From Pedobacter suwonensis (lineage in GTDB: Bacteria > Bacteroidota > Bacteroidia > Sphingobacteriales > Sphingobacteriaceae), in assembly GCF_900111825.1 (NCBI RefSeq), contig NZ_FOJM01000021.1:25726-89725 (forward strand): a DNA stretch of 64,000 nt, written 5' to 3'. The notes beneath the pieces were generated by a model. The model saw nothing but the letters and a program-made list of their open reading frames with translations, was not told the origin of the DNA and ran no database searches. How positions within the stretch are numbered: the first letter of the stretch is position 1; every line of letters begins with the position of its first letter. The translations under genes and the position numbers were made by a program. Below, piece by piece: positions 51,793 to 62,000 of the stretch.

Positions 51793-53169
51793 TTAAAGTA
51801 AAACGCCTTTCAAAATCAATACGGCTACACTAAAATAAATAACAATTCCAGTTACATCTACCATAGTGGCTACAAATGGTGCCGATGAGGTTGCAGGATC
51901 AAGTCTCAGTTTTTTCAGGATAATTGGCATCATCGAACCGATTAAACTGCCCCAAAGTACAATGCCAACAAGTGTAAAGAATATAGTAGTAGCAATTAAA
52001 AACCAATGTGGCCCATAATTATAAAGGTGTAACTCTTGCCAGGTTACAATACGGACAAAACCAATAGTTCCCAGAATGATGCCGAGTAAAGCCCCTGAAA
52101 CAAGTTCGCGGCGCATTACCCTCCACCATTCTGCAATGGTTACTTCACCTAAGGCCATGGCCTGGATGATTAGGGTAGATGCCTGTGAACCACTATTACC
52201 GCCACTACTCATAATCAAAGGAATAAAAAGAGACAGTACCACTGCTTTTTCAAGTTCGATTTCGAAATGCTGCATGGCTGTTGCGGTTAACATTTCGCCT
52301 AAAAACAGTACAATTAGCCAACCGGCACGTTTTTTTACCAGTTTAAAAATCGGAATATCCAGGTAAGGTTCGTCCAAAGCCTCGGTACCCCCGATTTTGT
52401 GCATATCTTCAGTATATTCTTCATTGGCAATCCACAAAATATCATCAACGGTAACGATACCCAGGAGGATATTATGCTCATCCACCACGGGTAAAGCCAC
52501 GCGGTTATTCATCCTAAAGATGTTGATTGCATCTTCCTGGGGGTCGTTTGCTTTTAAGGCAATGAAACGTTTATCGGTCAATTCGCCTATAATGGCTTCG
52601 GGATCGGCCAACAAAACTTCCCGTATCCTGATATCATCCAACAGCACCCCATCCTTATTGATTACATATACCACATCGATGGTTTCTGAGTTTTTCCCGT
52701 AACGCCTGATATGCGCCAAAACCCTGCTGATAGACCATTCGGGTTTCACAGCAATGTAATCAGGCGTCATTAAACGACCGATACTATCCTCTTTATAGCC
52801 TAAAAGCGCAAGCGATTCTTTACGTTCTTCCGGCGGCAAAAGGGTGATCATTTTTTTAACCACATCTCCTTTTAACTCACTGAAAAGTGCGGTACGGTCG
52901 TCAGGTGGCAGGTCTTTAATGATCTGATTAAGTTTATTGCCTGAAAGTTTTTTAATGATCCGTTCCTGTGTAGGAAAATCGAGGATCCTGAATACATTTA
53001 CTGCCCTATTGAGGGATAAGGTTTCAATAAATTTAGCTGCGTGTTGTGGGAGTTCATCTATCAGTTCTTCAACATCTGATATATTCAGTTGATCCAGATA
53101 TTGTTTTAATGCTTTGTCGTTCTCTTTTTCAAGTAGTTCCTGAATTTCTTCCACAACCATTTCTTCCAT
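51793..53169 (-). CDS. mgtE: Magnesium transporter MgtE
   Basis: This 458-residue protein has the cytosolic N-domain (residues about 1-130, LSLNRAVNVFRILDFPTQERII), tandem CBS domains (about 140-265, VDEHNILLGIVTVDDIL) and five helices in the C-terminal part (about 290-458), with SSGGNSGSQASTLIIQAMALG, the hallmark pore motif, and PFVATMVDVTGIVIYF. MgtE is a Mg-gated channel that takes up magnesium. It is first of a two-gene set with the HAD gene. Confidence 0.95.
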   Translation of the reverse strand: MEEMVVEEIQELLEKENDKALKQYLDQLNISDVEELIDELPQHAAKFIETLSLNRAVNVFRILDFPTQERIIKKLSGNKLNQIIKDLPPDDRTALFSELKGDVVKKMITLLPPEERKESLALLGYKEDSIGRLMTPDYIAVKPEWSISRVLAHIRRYGKNSETIDVVYVINKDGVLLDDIRIREVLLADPEAIIGELTDKRFIALKANDPQEDAINIFRMNNRVALPVVDEHNILLGIVTVDDILWIANEEYTEDMHKIGGTEALDEPYLDIPIFKLVKKRAGWLIVLFLGEMLTATAMQHFEIELEKAVVLSLFIPLIMSSGGNSGSQASTLIIQAMALGEVTIAEWWRVMRRELVSGALLGIILGTIGFVRIVTWQELHLYNYGPHWFLIATTIFFTLVGIVLWGSLIGSMMPIILKKLRLDPATSSAPFVATMVDVTGIVIYFSVAVLILKGVLL

Positions 53170-53556
53170 ACACAGCTATTTATTTGTTACATGCTTAAAC
53201 CTATTTAACGGTTCGCAAAGGTGCATTTTATTTCTTAAAAAGCCAACCTAAGCCCCTAAAATCAGTATAGCAGACAGCCTAAATTAAAATTACAGAAGCA
53301 TAAAGTCAATACAAGGGCATGTTTAGGCAATGATTTAATCGTTTGTTAACATCAAAATCATCAACTTGAAAGAGGAGGGTCGGGATGCAGAAATGGTAGT
53401 AGGATTAACAACAATCTCTGTAATTGAATTATCCAACTGAGATCTTTCCTGAACATGTATTGGCTAGGGGACAAAAACCAACGCGTAAAAAGCTTTCAAA
53501 TGTATTTGATTCTAATCAGGAATATTTTGTATCTTGTCATATCTAATATATCTCTC
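53170..53556. other. Gap between mgtE and the LytTR gene
   Basis: About 390 bases that hold the promoters of the divergent mgtE and response regulator genes. I see no M-box-like structure that I could confirm by eye. The in-frame extension of the regulator from 53455 is poor and is not used. Confidence 0.4.
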
Positions 53557-54297
53557 ATGAATAACACAATCCCCTGCATCATTATCGATGATGACCAGTC
53601 AGCTATTGACATTCTTCAAGAATTTATCTCGGCATTTCCAAGGCTAAGATTAGAATTCACCTACACAAAATCAGTTTCAGCTTTAAACGATATCACCATG
53701 CTGAAGCAAAGCCACATCATCTTCACAGATATCGATATGCCAAATCTTTCAGGCATTGACCTGGCAGAAAATCTAAAGGGCGAACCGCACAATATTATTT
53801 TTATCACCTCCTACCCGCAATATGCGATAGATGCTTTCAAAGTCAGGGCAAAGCATTATCTTCTTAAGCCATTTGATCTTTCAGAATTTGCAAAAGTGGT
53901 CAATGATGTATTAAAAGAATGCTACGGAAGCCACAATTTTGAAGGAGATAGTGAAGATGTTTTCTATTTTAGAAAGTCCAGTGATAAAAGCACAATCTTA
54001 ACCGTGCAAAAAACTGACATTATTTATATCCAGGGTTCAAATAATCATATCCACCTATACACTCCTACTGAAAATTACTCTGTTTACATGACCATTAAGG
54101 AGATGGAAGAAAAACTTAAATACAATACAAGCTTTTTCAGGGTACACAAATCTTACATCATCAATTCGGCTTACGTAAAGAAAATTGAAGGTAATAAGAT
54201 AAACCTCGGAAAGTATGAGGTATTGATGGCGGCCCATTACAAGGCAGCTTTCAGCAAGTTTATTGAAGAACGTTTTTTATTATCAGGCAGAAATTAA
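53557..54297 (+). CDS. LytTR response regulator
   Basis: From the ATG at 53557 the protein has 246 residues. A receiver comes first: CIIIDDDQSAIDILQEF (acidic pocket), IIFTDIDMPNLSGIDLAENL (phosphoacceptor Asp in TDIDMP), FITSYPQYAIDAF (Thr/Ser switch) and the Lys of YLLKPFDLSEF. Then a LytTR DNA-binding domain (about 145-240: ILTVQKTDIIYIQGSNNHIHLYT, FFRVHKSYIIN). No sensor kinase is adjacent, so the partner is elsewhere. It is the only regulator near the peptide cluster, which is suggestive but does not prove control. Confidence 0.92.
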   Translation: MNNTIPCIIIDDDQSAIDILQEFISAFPRLRLEFTYTKSVSALNDITMLKQSHIIFTDIDMPNLSGIDLAENLKGEPHNIIFITSYPQYAIDAFKVRAKHYLLKPFDLSEFAKVVNDVLKECYGSHNFEGDSEDVFYFRKSSDKSTILTVQKTDIIYIQGSNNHIHLYTPTENYSVYMTIKEMEEKLKYNTSFFRVHKSYIINSAYVKKIEGNKINLGKYEVLMAAHYKAAFSKFIEERFLLSGRN

Positions 54298-54505
54298 CCC
54301 GAGTTTTGAAGGTCGGATGGCTCGTTATGGAGATGATCAATCTACTTTGTAAACTCAGGCTGAGCCTATTCAGGGCTTGATGTTGGCCTAAGGGACTGCG
54401 AAGCAATTAAAACCCTTTCTCCGCTCTGAACAATTGTAGCAAAGGGTCGATCTGAATAACTGTATTTTTTTATTAAAAATGCAAAAAAAATATGTTTTCA
54501 AATCC

Positions 54506-54513
54506 TATATTTG
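54506..54513 (+). promoter_or_regulatory. -7 promoter element of tRNA-Arg
   Basis: TATATTTG matches TAnnTTTG and ends eight bases before the tRNA 5' end, as expected for a tRNA with a very short leader. Confidence 0.65.
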
Positions 54514-54520
54514 CAGCCTT

Positions 54521-54592
54521 GCTCCCGTAGTTCAATGGATAGAATTATGGTTTCCGGTACCATCGATATGAGTTCGAATCTCGTCGGGAGCA
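54521..54592 (+). tRNA. tRNA-Arg (anticodon CCG)
   Basis: The cloverleaf closes: acceptor GCTCCCG with CGGGAGC, discriminator A, anticodon stem ATGGT/ACCAT with loop TTCCGGT, so the anticodon is CCG (codon CGG, arginine), and T-arm ATGAG-TTCGAAT-CTCGT with one wobble. The D arm is GTTC/GAAT with one wobble. The CCA end is not encoded. It has a close promoter element and a terminator, so it stands alone. Confidence 0.95.
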
Positions 54593-54595
54593 CTT

Positions 54596-54629
54596 AAGGA
54601 AGTAACTATATCAGCTACTTCCTTTTTTT
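54596..54629 (+). terminator. Terminator of tRNA-Arg
   Basis: AAGGAAGTA pairs with TACTTCCTT and is followed by a run of T. Confidence 0.88.
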
Positions 54630-54955
54630 ATATTGGAAAACTGTCTAAGCTAATAATTCACCCATCCCGAATAACACCCGAAGTCTACCCTGCCACAGCG
54701 CAGCAATACCAGAAATTGAATTCTACACCCACACTATCCATACATTCGGAAAATTCTCACTCATATTGCTTATTGTCAAAAATGGAAAGTTAAGATTACA
54801 AATAGTGATGGAATTGCCAATCGGGAGAAAACATTTGCTTTAATATAGTGATATCAGCGAGGTCTATTTCAATAAGGATTTACTTGATATTTTTGATAAT
54901 TACCATTACGTGTAGGAAAAAACCATTTTCAAAAAAACACACGATATAAGCACCG
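54630..54955. other. Gap between tRNA and peptide cluster, possible gene relic
   Basis: About 330 bases without an intact gene. On + near 54782-54916 two adjacent open pieces in different frames read WKVKITNSDGIANREKTF and then YSDISEVYFNKDLLDIFD before a stop, which could be a small decayed gene fragment at a tRNA boundary. Confidence is low, and I do not name a family. Confidence 0.3.
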
Positions 54956-55669
54956 TTATGTTGAACAACTAGTGGATATTGCCCTTTTCATTAAATTACT
55001 AAGTCCTAAAGCGTGATTATAAATAAAGAAGTGATCTCCTTGGAGAACTTCATATCCAAAAGTAGAAGTTGTAAATGTTTTCCAATTCTCAATTTTATCT
55101 GATTTTGATTCCTGATCACCCATCAATGCATAAATAGGACTTTTTATTGGGATAAATACTTCTTCCCGTTGGCTCGTTTCTGCAATCTTAAAATCTGCGC
55201 GAATGATGGGTTCTACGAATTCATAAAGTTCTTTATTATTTAAAATTTCATCCGGCATACCTCCCAATATTTTTAACTCATCCTTGAATTGTTCATCAGG
55301 AAGCAGATGCCTGATTTTTGAACTGAAAACTCCTGGGCCAGGATTACCAGAGATAACGATTGCGTGCGGAATATGACCATCTAACTCTAGCAAACCTGCA
55401 ACTCTTAGAACAAGTAATGCCCCCATGCTATGGCCATAAAGCAGAAATTTTTTGGATTTTAATTTAGATACAATCTGTTCATGAATATCCTTAGCTGCTG
55501 CTGTAAAATTTTGCAAAATTCGTTCTTTAATCCTATTGCCTCGGCCAGGGAGTTCAAGAGGAATAAAGTCATATTCATGGAAATATTGTTTCATAAATTG
55601 AAATGAATATACGTTACCACCGGCAAAATGAACTAAAAATATTTGTGGTTTGGAAACAGGGTTCTCCAT
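54956..55669 (-). CDS. Type II thioesterase of a peptide synthetase cluster
   Basis: This 237-residue alpha/beta hydrolase has the GrsT/SrfAD type II thioesterase pattern: IFLVHFAGGNVYSF, PLELPGRGNRIKE, LLYGHSMGALL (nucleophile Ser in GHSMG), the Asp loop LMGDQESKSDKI, and LQGDHFFIYNH (catalytic His). Such enzymes remove wrong or stalled acyl groups from NRPS carriers. It is the last gene of the minus-strand cluster, 30 bases after the racemase. Confidence 0.92.
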   Translation of the reverse strand: MENPVSKPQIFLVHFAGGNVYSFQFMKQYFHEYDFIPLELPGRGNRIKERILQNFTAAAKDIHEQIVSKLKSKKFLLYGHSMGALLVLRVAGLLELDGHIPHAIVISGNPGPGVFSSKIRHLLPDEQFKDELKILGGMPDEILNNKELYEFVEPIIRADFKIAETSQREEVFIPIKSPIYALMGDQESKSDKIENWKTFTTSTFGYEVLQGDHFFIYNHALGLSNLMKRAISTSCST

Positions 55670-55699
55670 AACTAAATTTGATTTATAATTATTTTTCTA

Positions 55700-56455
55700 T
55701 TAAATATCGATTTCACGTAGTAATGCCAGTGCCAGGATTTCTGTAGGGTCTACAATTGGGATGCCTTCAAATTCTCTTTCTTTAAAAATCATAGAGAGCT
55801 CGGTACAACCCAATATAACAGCATCAACATCATTTTCTTTAAAATATACTAGGGCTTCATTCATCAATTGCTGAACATTAGCATTCAGATTATTTGGAAA
55901 TGCCTTTATTCCAAATTCATCATCGTAGATCATTTTATGGATCACTTCATTCTGGAAAACCATATCGGGAATAACTACTTCATAACCTGAATTTTCGAGT
56001 GCTTCTTTGTACACGCCTGATTTATATGTCCCATTCGTTGCCATCAGGCCAACCCGTGATATTCCAACGCTATTTGATTTTAAATAACGACAAGTTTCTA
56101 AAGGCATATTGATTAATTTGACTTTGCTTTGCGCTTTCACCAGTTCATCAACAATAACATCGAAAATGATTTGAGAGTGTGCCGTATTACAAGCAATACC
56201 AACTACTTTAGCCCCCGACTTATCAAGGTTTAAAATCACCTGTGCAATATTGTACCCTGGGTTTATTTCTGTATCACCTTCCAGAAATGAGGTTCGGTCT
56301 ACAATATGTTTAGGGAAAGACATCATGATTACAGAGGCGTGCTCCTGGTCTGTCTTCGCTTTAGTATTGGATAAAATATGGTTAAATAGTGTGAGTCCGG
56401 AATGAGGGCCCATTCCACCTACTATTCCAATTGTTTTATCTTCTTTAAAATGCAT
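55700..56455 (-). CDS. Aspartate/glutamate racemase family protein
   Basis: This 251-residue protein has GIVGGMGPHSGLTLF, VGIACNTAHSQ (first catalytic Cys) and AVILGCTELSMIF (second Cys), the two-cysteine pair of PLP-free Asp/Glu racemases, and the length fits aspartate racemase. In this setting a D-aspartate or D-glutamate supply for the peptide is a good guess, because NRPS products often carry D-residues, but maleate isomerase or hydantoin racemase relatives share the fold. It lies between the dioxygenase and thioesterase. Confidence 0.9.
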   Translation of the reverse strand: MHFKEDKTIGIVGGMGPHSGLTLFNHILSNTKAKTDQEHASVIMMSFPKHIVDRTSFLEGDTEINPGYNIAQVILNLDKSGAKVVGIACNTAHSQIIFDVIVDELVKAQSKVKLINMPLETCRYLKSNSVGISRVGLMATNGTYKSGVYKEALENSGYEVVIPDMVFQNEVIHKMIYDDEFGIKAFPNNLNANVQQLMNEALVYFKENDVDAVILGCTELSMIFKEREFEGIPIVDPTEILALALLREIDI

Positions 56456-56477
56456 TTGCAGTATATTTAGAAGTTTA

Positions 56478-57416
56478 TTATTTACTCATTGAAACCAAAA
56501 CTTTCCGCTCACCCGAAAACTGGTTTCTACCATGACTAATCAACTCATTATCAACAACAAGAAATTCATTTATACTCCATGTGGGGGCAACAGTAACTTC
56601 TTCTATTGTATGCAGAATCTCATGAACCATAGCCTCCTCTATAGGTGTGTCATCGCCAAATTTAACGTTCATCGGAAAATCCTCAGTAGATTCATACATG
56701 GATTGCATAATCTCATATAATTCATCTCCTAGATGTACCGGATGAAATTGATCTATCTGATTGAACCATACACATTCACCTGTTGTTCTATGATAAATTA
56801 TACCTCTACTGGGCTGCAAAAGTCGCAAACTTCCGTTTTCGCTCCATTGGTAAGTAATGTTATAATTTTTACAGTATGTTTCAACCTGATGTGAATCAGA
56901 AGTTTCGAATGTATCTTGCCAGGATGGCCCTAATCCTAATCCTCCGTGCAGGTTTCTAATATAAGTAATTCCTTTTCTTTGTATCTCTTCCACAATTTGT
57001 GGGTTCATCGCTTTTACAATTTCCCTGCTATCTGCCAATAAAGTTTCTCCACCTGTTTCACTTGGAATTAAACAGGAAAAAAACAATTTATTTGGCCATT
57101 GCGCAGAATAAGACAGTTCATTATGCATTGTAATTTTCTGGTTTTTATCGTATTCTGTGGAGGTATACACGTTATCCGTTAGCTTAGTACGCGGAGAATT
57201 TCCATCAACGTAACTCAAAAACTTATCCGATATGGCATTTACAATGTTCTGGAAATCCTGAAGGGACGAAATACTTATATTTTGAAATTTTATGGCTCCA
57301 ACCTGGGTTAATTGTTTTTCTATTTCAATTTTGTTAGCCTGATAATAGGAAACAAAATTTACTGAATCAACATCACTTAACTCTAAAATGAGCGGAAGAT
57401 TTATTTTTTTTTCCAT
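56478..57416 (-). CDS. TauD/SyrP-type Fe/2-oxoglutarate dioxygenase
   Basis: This 312-residue protein is a non-haem iron oxygenase of the TauD/clavaminate synthase-like group. ITMHNELSYSAQWPNKLFFSC holds the HxE metal pair (HNE; most TauD members have HxD), the distal His is in ELISHGRNQFSGERKV, and the Arg of that motif would bind 2-oxoglutarate. GGETLLADSREIV is also typical. SyrP of syringomycin synthesis, from this family, hydroxylates a carrier-bound Asp. By context I expect beta-hydroxylation of an NRPS-bound residue. A fully free amino acid substrate is an alternative. Confidence 0.9.
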   Translation of the reverse strand: MEKKINLPLILELSDVDSVNFVSYYQANKIEIEKQLTQVGAIKFQNISISSLQDFQNIVNAISDKFLSYVDGNSPRTKLTDNVYTSTEYDKNQKITMHNELSYSAQWPNKLFFSCLIPSETGGETLLADSREIVKAMNPQIVEEIQRKGITYIRNLHGGLGLGPSWQDTFETSDSHQVETYCKNYNITYQWSENGSLRLLQPSRGIIYHRTTGECVWFNQIDQFHPVHLGDELYEIMQSMYESTEDFPMNVKFGDDTPIEEAMVHEILHTIEEVTVAPTWSINEFLVVDNELISHGRNQFSGERKVLVSMSK

Positions 57417-57454
57417 TTTAACAATGTCTAGAAGATTTTCATTGATAGGGTTTG

Positions 57455-58969
57455 CTATTTATTTGCGGATAACTTATCGTTGCATTCTTTTATAAACTCA
57501 TCAATCTGTATTCCGCCGTAGTTTAATGCCTTGGCTTTGATGAGGTAGCTTTTAGCCAAGGCATAATCATGGTATATTTTTAAGTTTACAGTTCCCAGGA
57601 TCGCGTTGGCAATACTGGATTCAGGTTTATATTTAACCACACTAAGCGCCAGTTTCCCTCCTGTTTCTTTATCAATTTTATACATTTGAATCATCAGATC
57701 AACTAATACATCAATATATAACTCTCCTTTTTCGGCCCTTTTATCGATTTCTTTGGTCATTGCTTCAATCCCGGCTTTATTTTTTATTTTAAGAAGGGCA
57801 GACACATAATTATCAGACTTGAATCCCGGGTTATTAAAATAGAGTGAAAGTTCTAATTTGGTGGTTAAATCGTTAATTATCGGCCCCATTAAAAGTCCCA
57901 AATCGCTATTTGTAAAAAACACAAAACCTCTTTTTTTAACTTTTGAATAAAACATATCGCATCTGAATCCGGTATTCTGCCCGGCAAAATTGAAAATAGT
58001 GTCATGCTTACTTGTAAGTACAAAAAAGCCATTCCCAATGCTGTATTGGGATGTACTGTCGTTACTGATCAGTTTCATATCGGCTGTCATTTCTTTCACA
58101 CTCTTATCTGTTAGAAACTGACCATTAAACATTCCCAGGAGAAGTGATGAAAATGGTTTTGCATTGGTATGGACAGAGGATGCCGGCCATGGTTCATTGG
58201 TTATCCATTTATCCAATGTTTTGCCCATATCGTCATGTCCCCTTGATATATTATTGCTTGAATCGGCAACTACATAGTTAAGCCTGGTGCTACTGCGTGT
58301 TTCAGGAGTAAGTATCAGCCTGGAAATGTAGCTTTGATAGGGTTCATTCAGTCTCGTGGCAATTACTTCGGCCAGGTAATGGTACCCTTCTCCGGAGTAT
58401 ACATATTTTTCACCAGGGTTACTGAGTATTTCCAATACATCCCTGTTATTCAGTCTTTGCCAATTTTCGATACCTGAAGTATGATTGATGATCATCTTTG
58501 GCGTGATGCGCTTATATCTGGGGTCATGTGCCAATCTTTCATTTTCAAGATAGGTATACATGGGTTTATTCAAATCTAACCTGCCTTCTTCCACCAATTT
58601 ATAAACGAGATCAAGCAGGTATATTTTTGATAAAGAACATGCTTCGAACAGCGTGGCAGAATCGACCCTGGTTTTTGTTCCTGTGTTTCGGTAACCGTAA
58701 AAATTAGAGAATATCACTTTATTGTCTTCAATAATTGCAATGGAAGCTCCGGGTATTCCAGTTTCCTCCATAAACTTGTTAATATGCGCATTAAAATATT
58801 TAACATTAACCGGTTTACCTTTCGAAAGAAAGGAACGAGGCTGCGCGAAAACACCTGAAGAAGACAGCAGAATGAGCGTGACAGACAGAGATATTCCGGT
58901 AATATATATAAATAAAGTAACTGGTATGGTTAATAATTTTCGCTGAAATAAGCACTTTAGTTTTTTCAT
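57455..58969 (-). CDS. Secreted serine hydrolase of the beta-lactamase fold with C-terminal TPR-like part
   Basis: This 504-residue protein has a membrane leader (about residues 15-42, ending VFAQ), then a class C beta-lactamase/DD-peptidase fold (about 60-375): ACSLSKIYLL (SxxK nucleophile Ser and Lys), YVYSGEGYHYLAEVI (Tyr motif), and NFAGQNTGFRCDMF at the place of the KTG/HxG motif. Residues 390-504 are helical, probably TPR-like (YALAKSYLIKAKAL). It lies between the peptidase/ABC fusion and the dioxygenase with gaps of about 40 bases, so it is part of the cluster. It could cut or hydrolyse the peptide outside the cell, or act as resistance; the exact job is unknown. Confidence 0.85.
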   Translation of the reverse strand: MKKLKCLFQRKLLTIPVTLFIYITGISLSVTLILLSSSGVFAQPRSFLSKGKPVNVKYFNAHINKFMEETGIPGASIAIIEDNKVIFSNFYGYRNTGTKTRVDSATLFEACSLSKIYLLDLVYKLVEEGRLDLNKPMYTYLENERLAHDPRYKRITPKMIINHTSGIENWQRLNNRDVLEILSNPGEKYVYSGEGYHYLAEVIATRLNEPYQSYISRLILTPETRSSTRLNYVVADSSNNISRGHDDMGKTLDKWITNEPWPASSVHTNAKPFSSLLLGMFNGQFLTDKSVKEMTADMKLISNDSTSQYSIGNGFFVLTSKHDTIFNFAGQNTGFRCDMFYSKVKKRGFVFFTNSDLGLLMGPIINDLTTKLELSLYFNNPGFKSDNYVSALLKIKNKAGIEAMTKEIDKRAEKGELYIDVLVDLMIQMYKIDKETGGKLALSVVKYKPESSIANAILGTVNLKIYHDYALAKSYLIKAKALNYGGIQIDEFIKECNDKLSANK

Positions 58970-59010
58970 GGCATGATATAGGGTTATTTGGTTAAGTTTT
59001 AAGGGATATT

Positions 59011-62000
59011 TCAGGACAGTGACGGGGTTTTGTATCCATAATGGTCTTTTGGATTTTCATTTCCTGTCCCTATTTCCACTATTGACATTTTGCCATCGTC
59101 CATTTTGAAAACATGATCGGCAACATCAAAATAATGATCATCATGGGTGATCGCAATTACAATTTTTCCTGATTTTTTCATTTCTGGCAATAATTTTCTA
59201 TAAAAGAAAAGCCGGTAAGATGGATCCTGGTCGGCTGCCCATTCATCGAATAAATAGATTGGCGAATCCTCCAGGTAGCATTGTAAGAGTGCAAGTCTTT
59301 TCCGCTGTCCTGCCGATAAATTAATGGAGCTGTACTTGTTGTCGCTGATGGTTACTTTTTTCTCCAGATCCAGTAACTCCAGGTATTTCTGAATGGATTC
59401 ACCTTTGTCTGCACAATCGATATTATACAGTTTTTCGAATAAATGAAAAGGACTGAATACGGTTGAGAAATATTCTCCCAGATTATGGCTGTCTATTTTC
59501 TCGTTATTGATCAGTACCGTACCATCGTCTGGTGCGTATAAACCTGTTATGAGTTTTGCTAATGTGGTTTTTCCACTTCCATTACCGCCAATAATAAATA
59601 TGATCTGGCCACTTTTAATTTCCAGATTAATGGGGCCTATACCGAAATCAGTATTTTGTGCGTTTTTATAATGAAATCTCACCTGTTCAAGTCTGATAGA
59701 TTTTACCCGGCTTGCTGTTGTTCCCTCAACTTTTTTATTGAGCTCCTGATTGGCGGGTATCTGGGCGAGAAAGGTCTGTATTTTTTGCCAGGCTATTTTA
59801 AATTGCAACAGCTGTGGAACAGCACCTAAAATGGTATTGATCGGACCGATCATATACAACAGGATGATTACAAAATTAAGTGCGGTATATACCGGAATTT
59901 CAGGATAGAGCTTTGGCACACAGAATGCCACTACTGCCAGTAACACTAATAGTAATGATTCGCCAACTAAAAAAGCATTAATAAATCTGATATCTGCCAC
60001 TGACCTTTTATTTCTGTAGGCTTTGGCACTGTTAATGACTTCGTTTCTGTACAATATCTTTTTGTTTACCTGCAGGCTTAATTCTTTAAATCCATCAACA
60101 ATTCCACTAATCAAGCGCATATAAACGTTACGTTCTTCGCGTGCTTCTTTAAAATAGACATTTGTACGCTGTACAACAAGGTAATAGGCCAGTGAGAATA
60201 CTATAAACAACACTATAACAGCAATTGTTACCTCCAAGGAAATAGAACCCAGGTAAACAAAAACACCTATTGTTGTAATAATGCTGGTAACCAATGATAC
60301 CAGGGTACTTGCCGACTGGCCAATCAAATCTACATCATCATTCAATGCCGTATAAATTTTACCCCTGTCTATTTTTTCAAAATGTTGATAAGAAGTAGTG
60401 AAAATCTTCGAAAGCAATTTTACCTTCAAATCATAAACTATACCTCTTGTTAGTTTGGTCAGATTCATCTGCACGAATCTTCTTCCAAATAAATAAACAA
60501 TTAGTATCAGCGCATAATAAGAAAGTATATAATGCAAAGGAATTTTTGATCCCACTAATGAGGTAACCAGGACAATTAAAATCACATTGGCTAACCCTGA
60601 CAGCAAACTGAATAATACAACGCCAGGAATCACCTCTTTTTGTTTATGCTCAGCAGGAAAACAACTGTTCAGAAAATAGGCAACGTAAGTTAAAATGATG
60701 ACAGCAGATCCTGCGGCAATTAAATAGCTGAGACTTATGGGCGACCAAACAAAAATAGATTCCCAATTAAAGCCCAGAAATGCTTTGGGAAGGAAGTAAA
60801 AGCCATATAGAAAAGGTAGTATAAAACATATCGCGAGTAAAAAATGAGCTATCATTGCAAATGAAATATTCCGATATGAACGTTCTTTTTTAACCAGATC
60901 TTTAATCAGAGAAGTGATAAACAAGATCGTTATGAACAGATAACACATTAAACCAAAAAAGATCATAGCATATATCGTGTCGTTATTATCTCCTGGTCCT
61001 GGTTCATTTTCCTTCTTTTCAGCAGTTAACAACTGCATTATTTTTTTTGCAATAACCGGCGTATAAGTACTGTTTGAATTGGCAATTACTGCTACTGCAA
61101 GTTTACGGTCAGGCCTTAATAAAATATGAGCACTGAAATTTGGATTAAGCCCGCCATGAAATATCTCCCTGGTTCCGTTCAGCGCTACCTCCCAGCCTTC
61201 TGCATAAGCATCCATTCCATGCAGCGGAACTGTTTCATCCCTGTTATGGTTATTTTTAGCTAAAGGATAAAGATTTGAAACTTTCATCCCCAGCTGAAAC
61301 TTAAGCCATTCGGCCATATCAATTGCATTGGTGGTGACATACCCGGCTGCGTTGTTGCCCTTGAATACGGGAGCTTCATAAAACCTGGCCTTAAAAAACC
61401 CTATTTTATATCCCTTAGACATTAATTTATTATCTACAGGCTTTCCAACTGTTGTATACTGTAACCTTAATTCGTTGATGATGTTTTGCTGCATATAGTG
61501 CTCAAATGTTTGTCCGGTTACTTTTTCGATAATTAATGCCAATACATCGTAATTGACTGTTGCATATTCATATTTTTCTCCCGGCAATCTATTTAGTGGA
61601 AGTTCTGCAACAATTCTAATTGTTTTTTCAAGCGCGTTTTTATCATCAGACTGCGGAATACTGGAAATGGTACTCCAGGCAATCCCACTGGTATGATGCA
61701 GTAATTGATTCACTGTTATTCCAACAGCTTTTTTCTTATAGAGAGGATGAAACCAGGGAATATAGTCAGTAACGTATGCTTGAGGATTAATTTTCTCCTG
61801 ACGAATCAATTGCGCTATTGCAAGTGCCGTAAATGCTTTACTACATGAACCAATTTGAAATAAGGTTTTTGGAATTACAGGCTTTTTAAGTTCAGCATCG
61901 GCATAACCATAACTCTTTATTAAAGACTGATTATTTTCAATTACCACTATACTTAAACCAGGAATATCTCCCTTTTCCGTAAGTTCAGATACCTGGCTAT

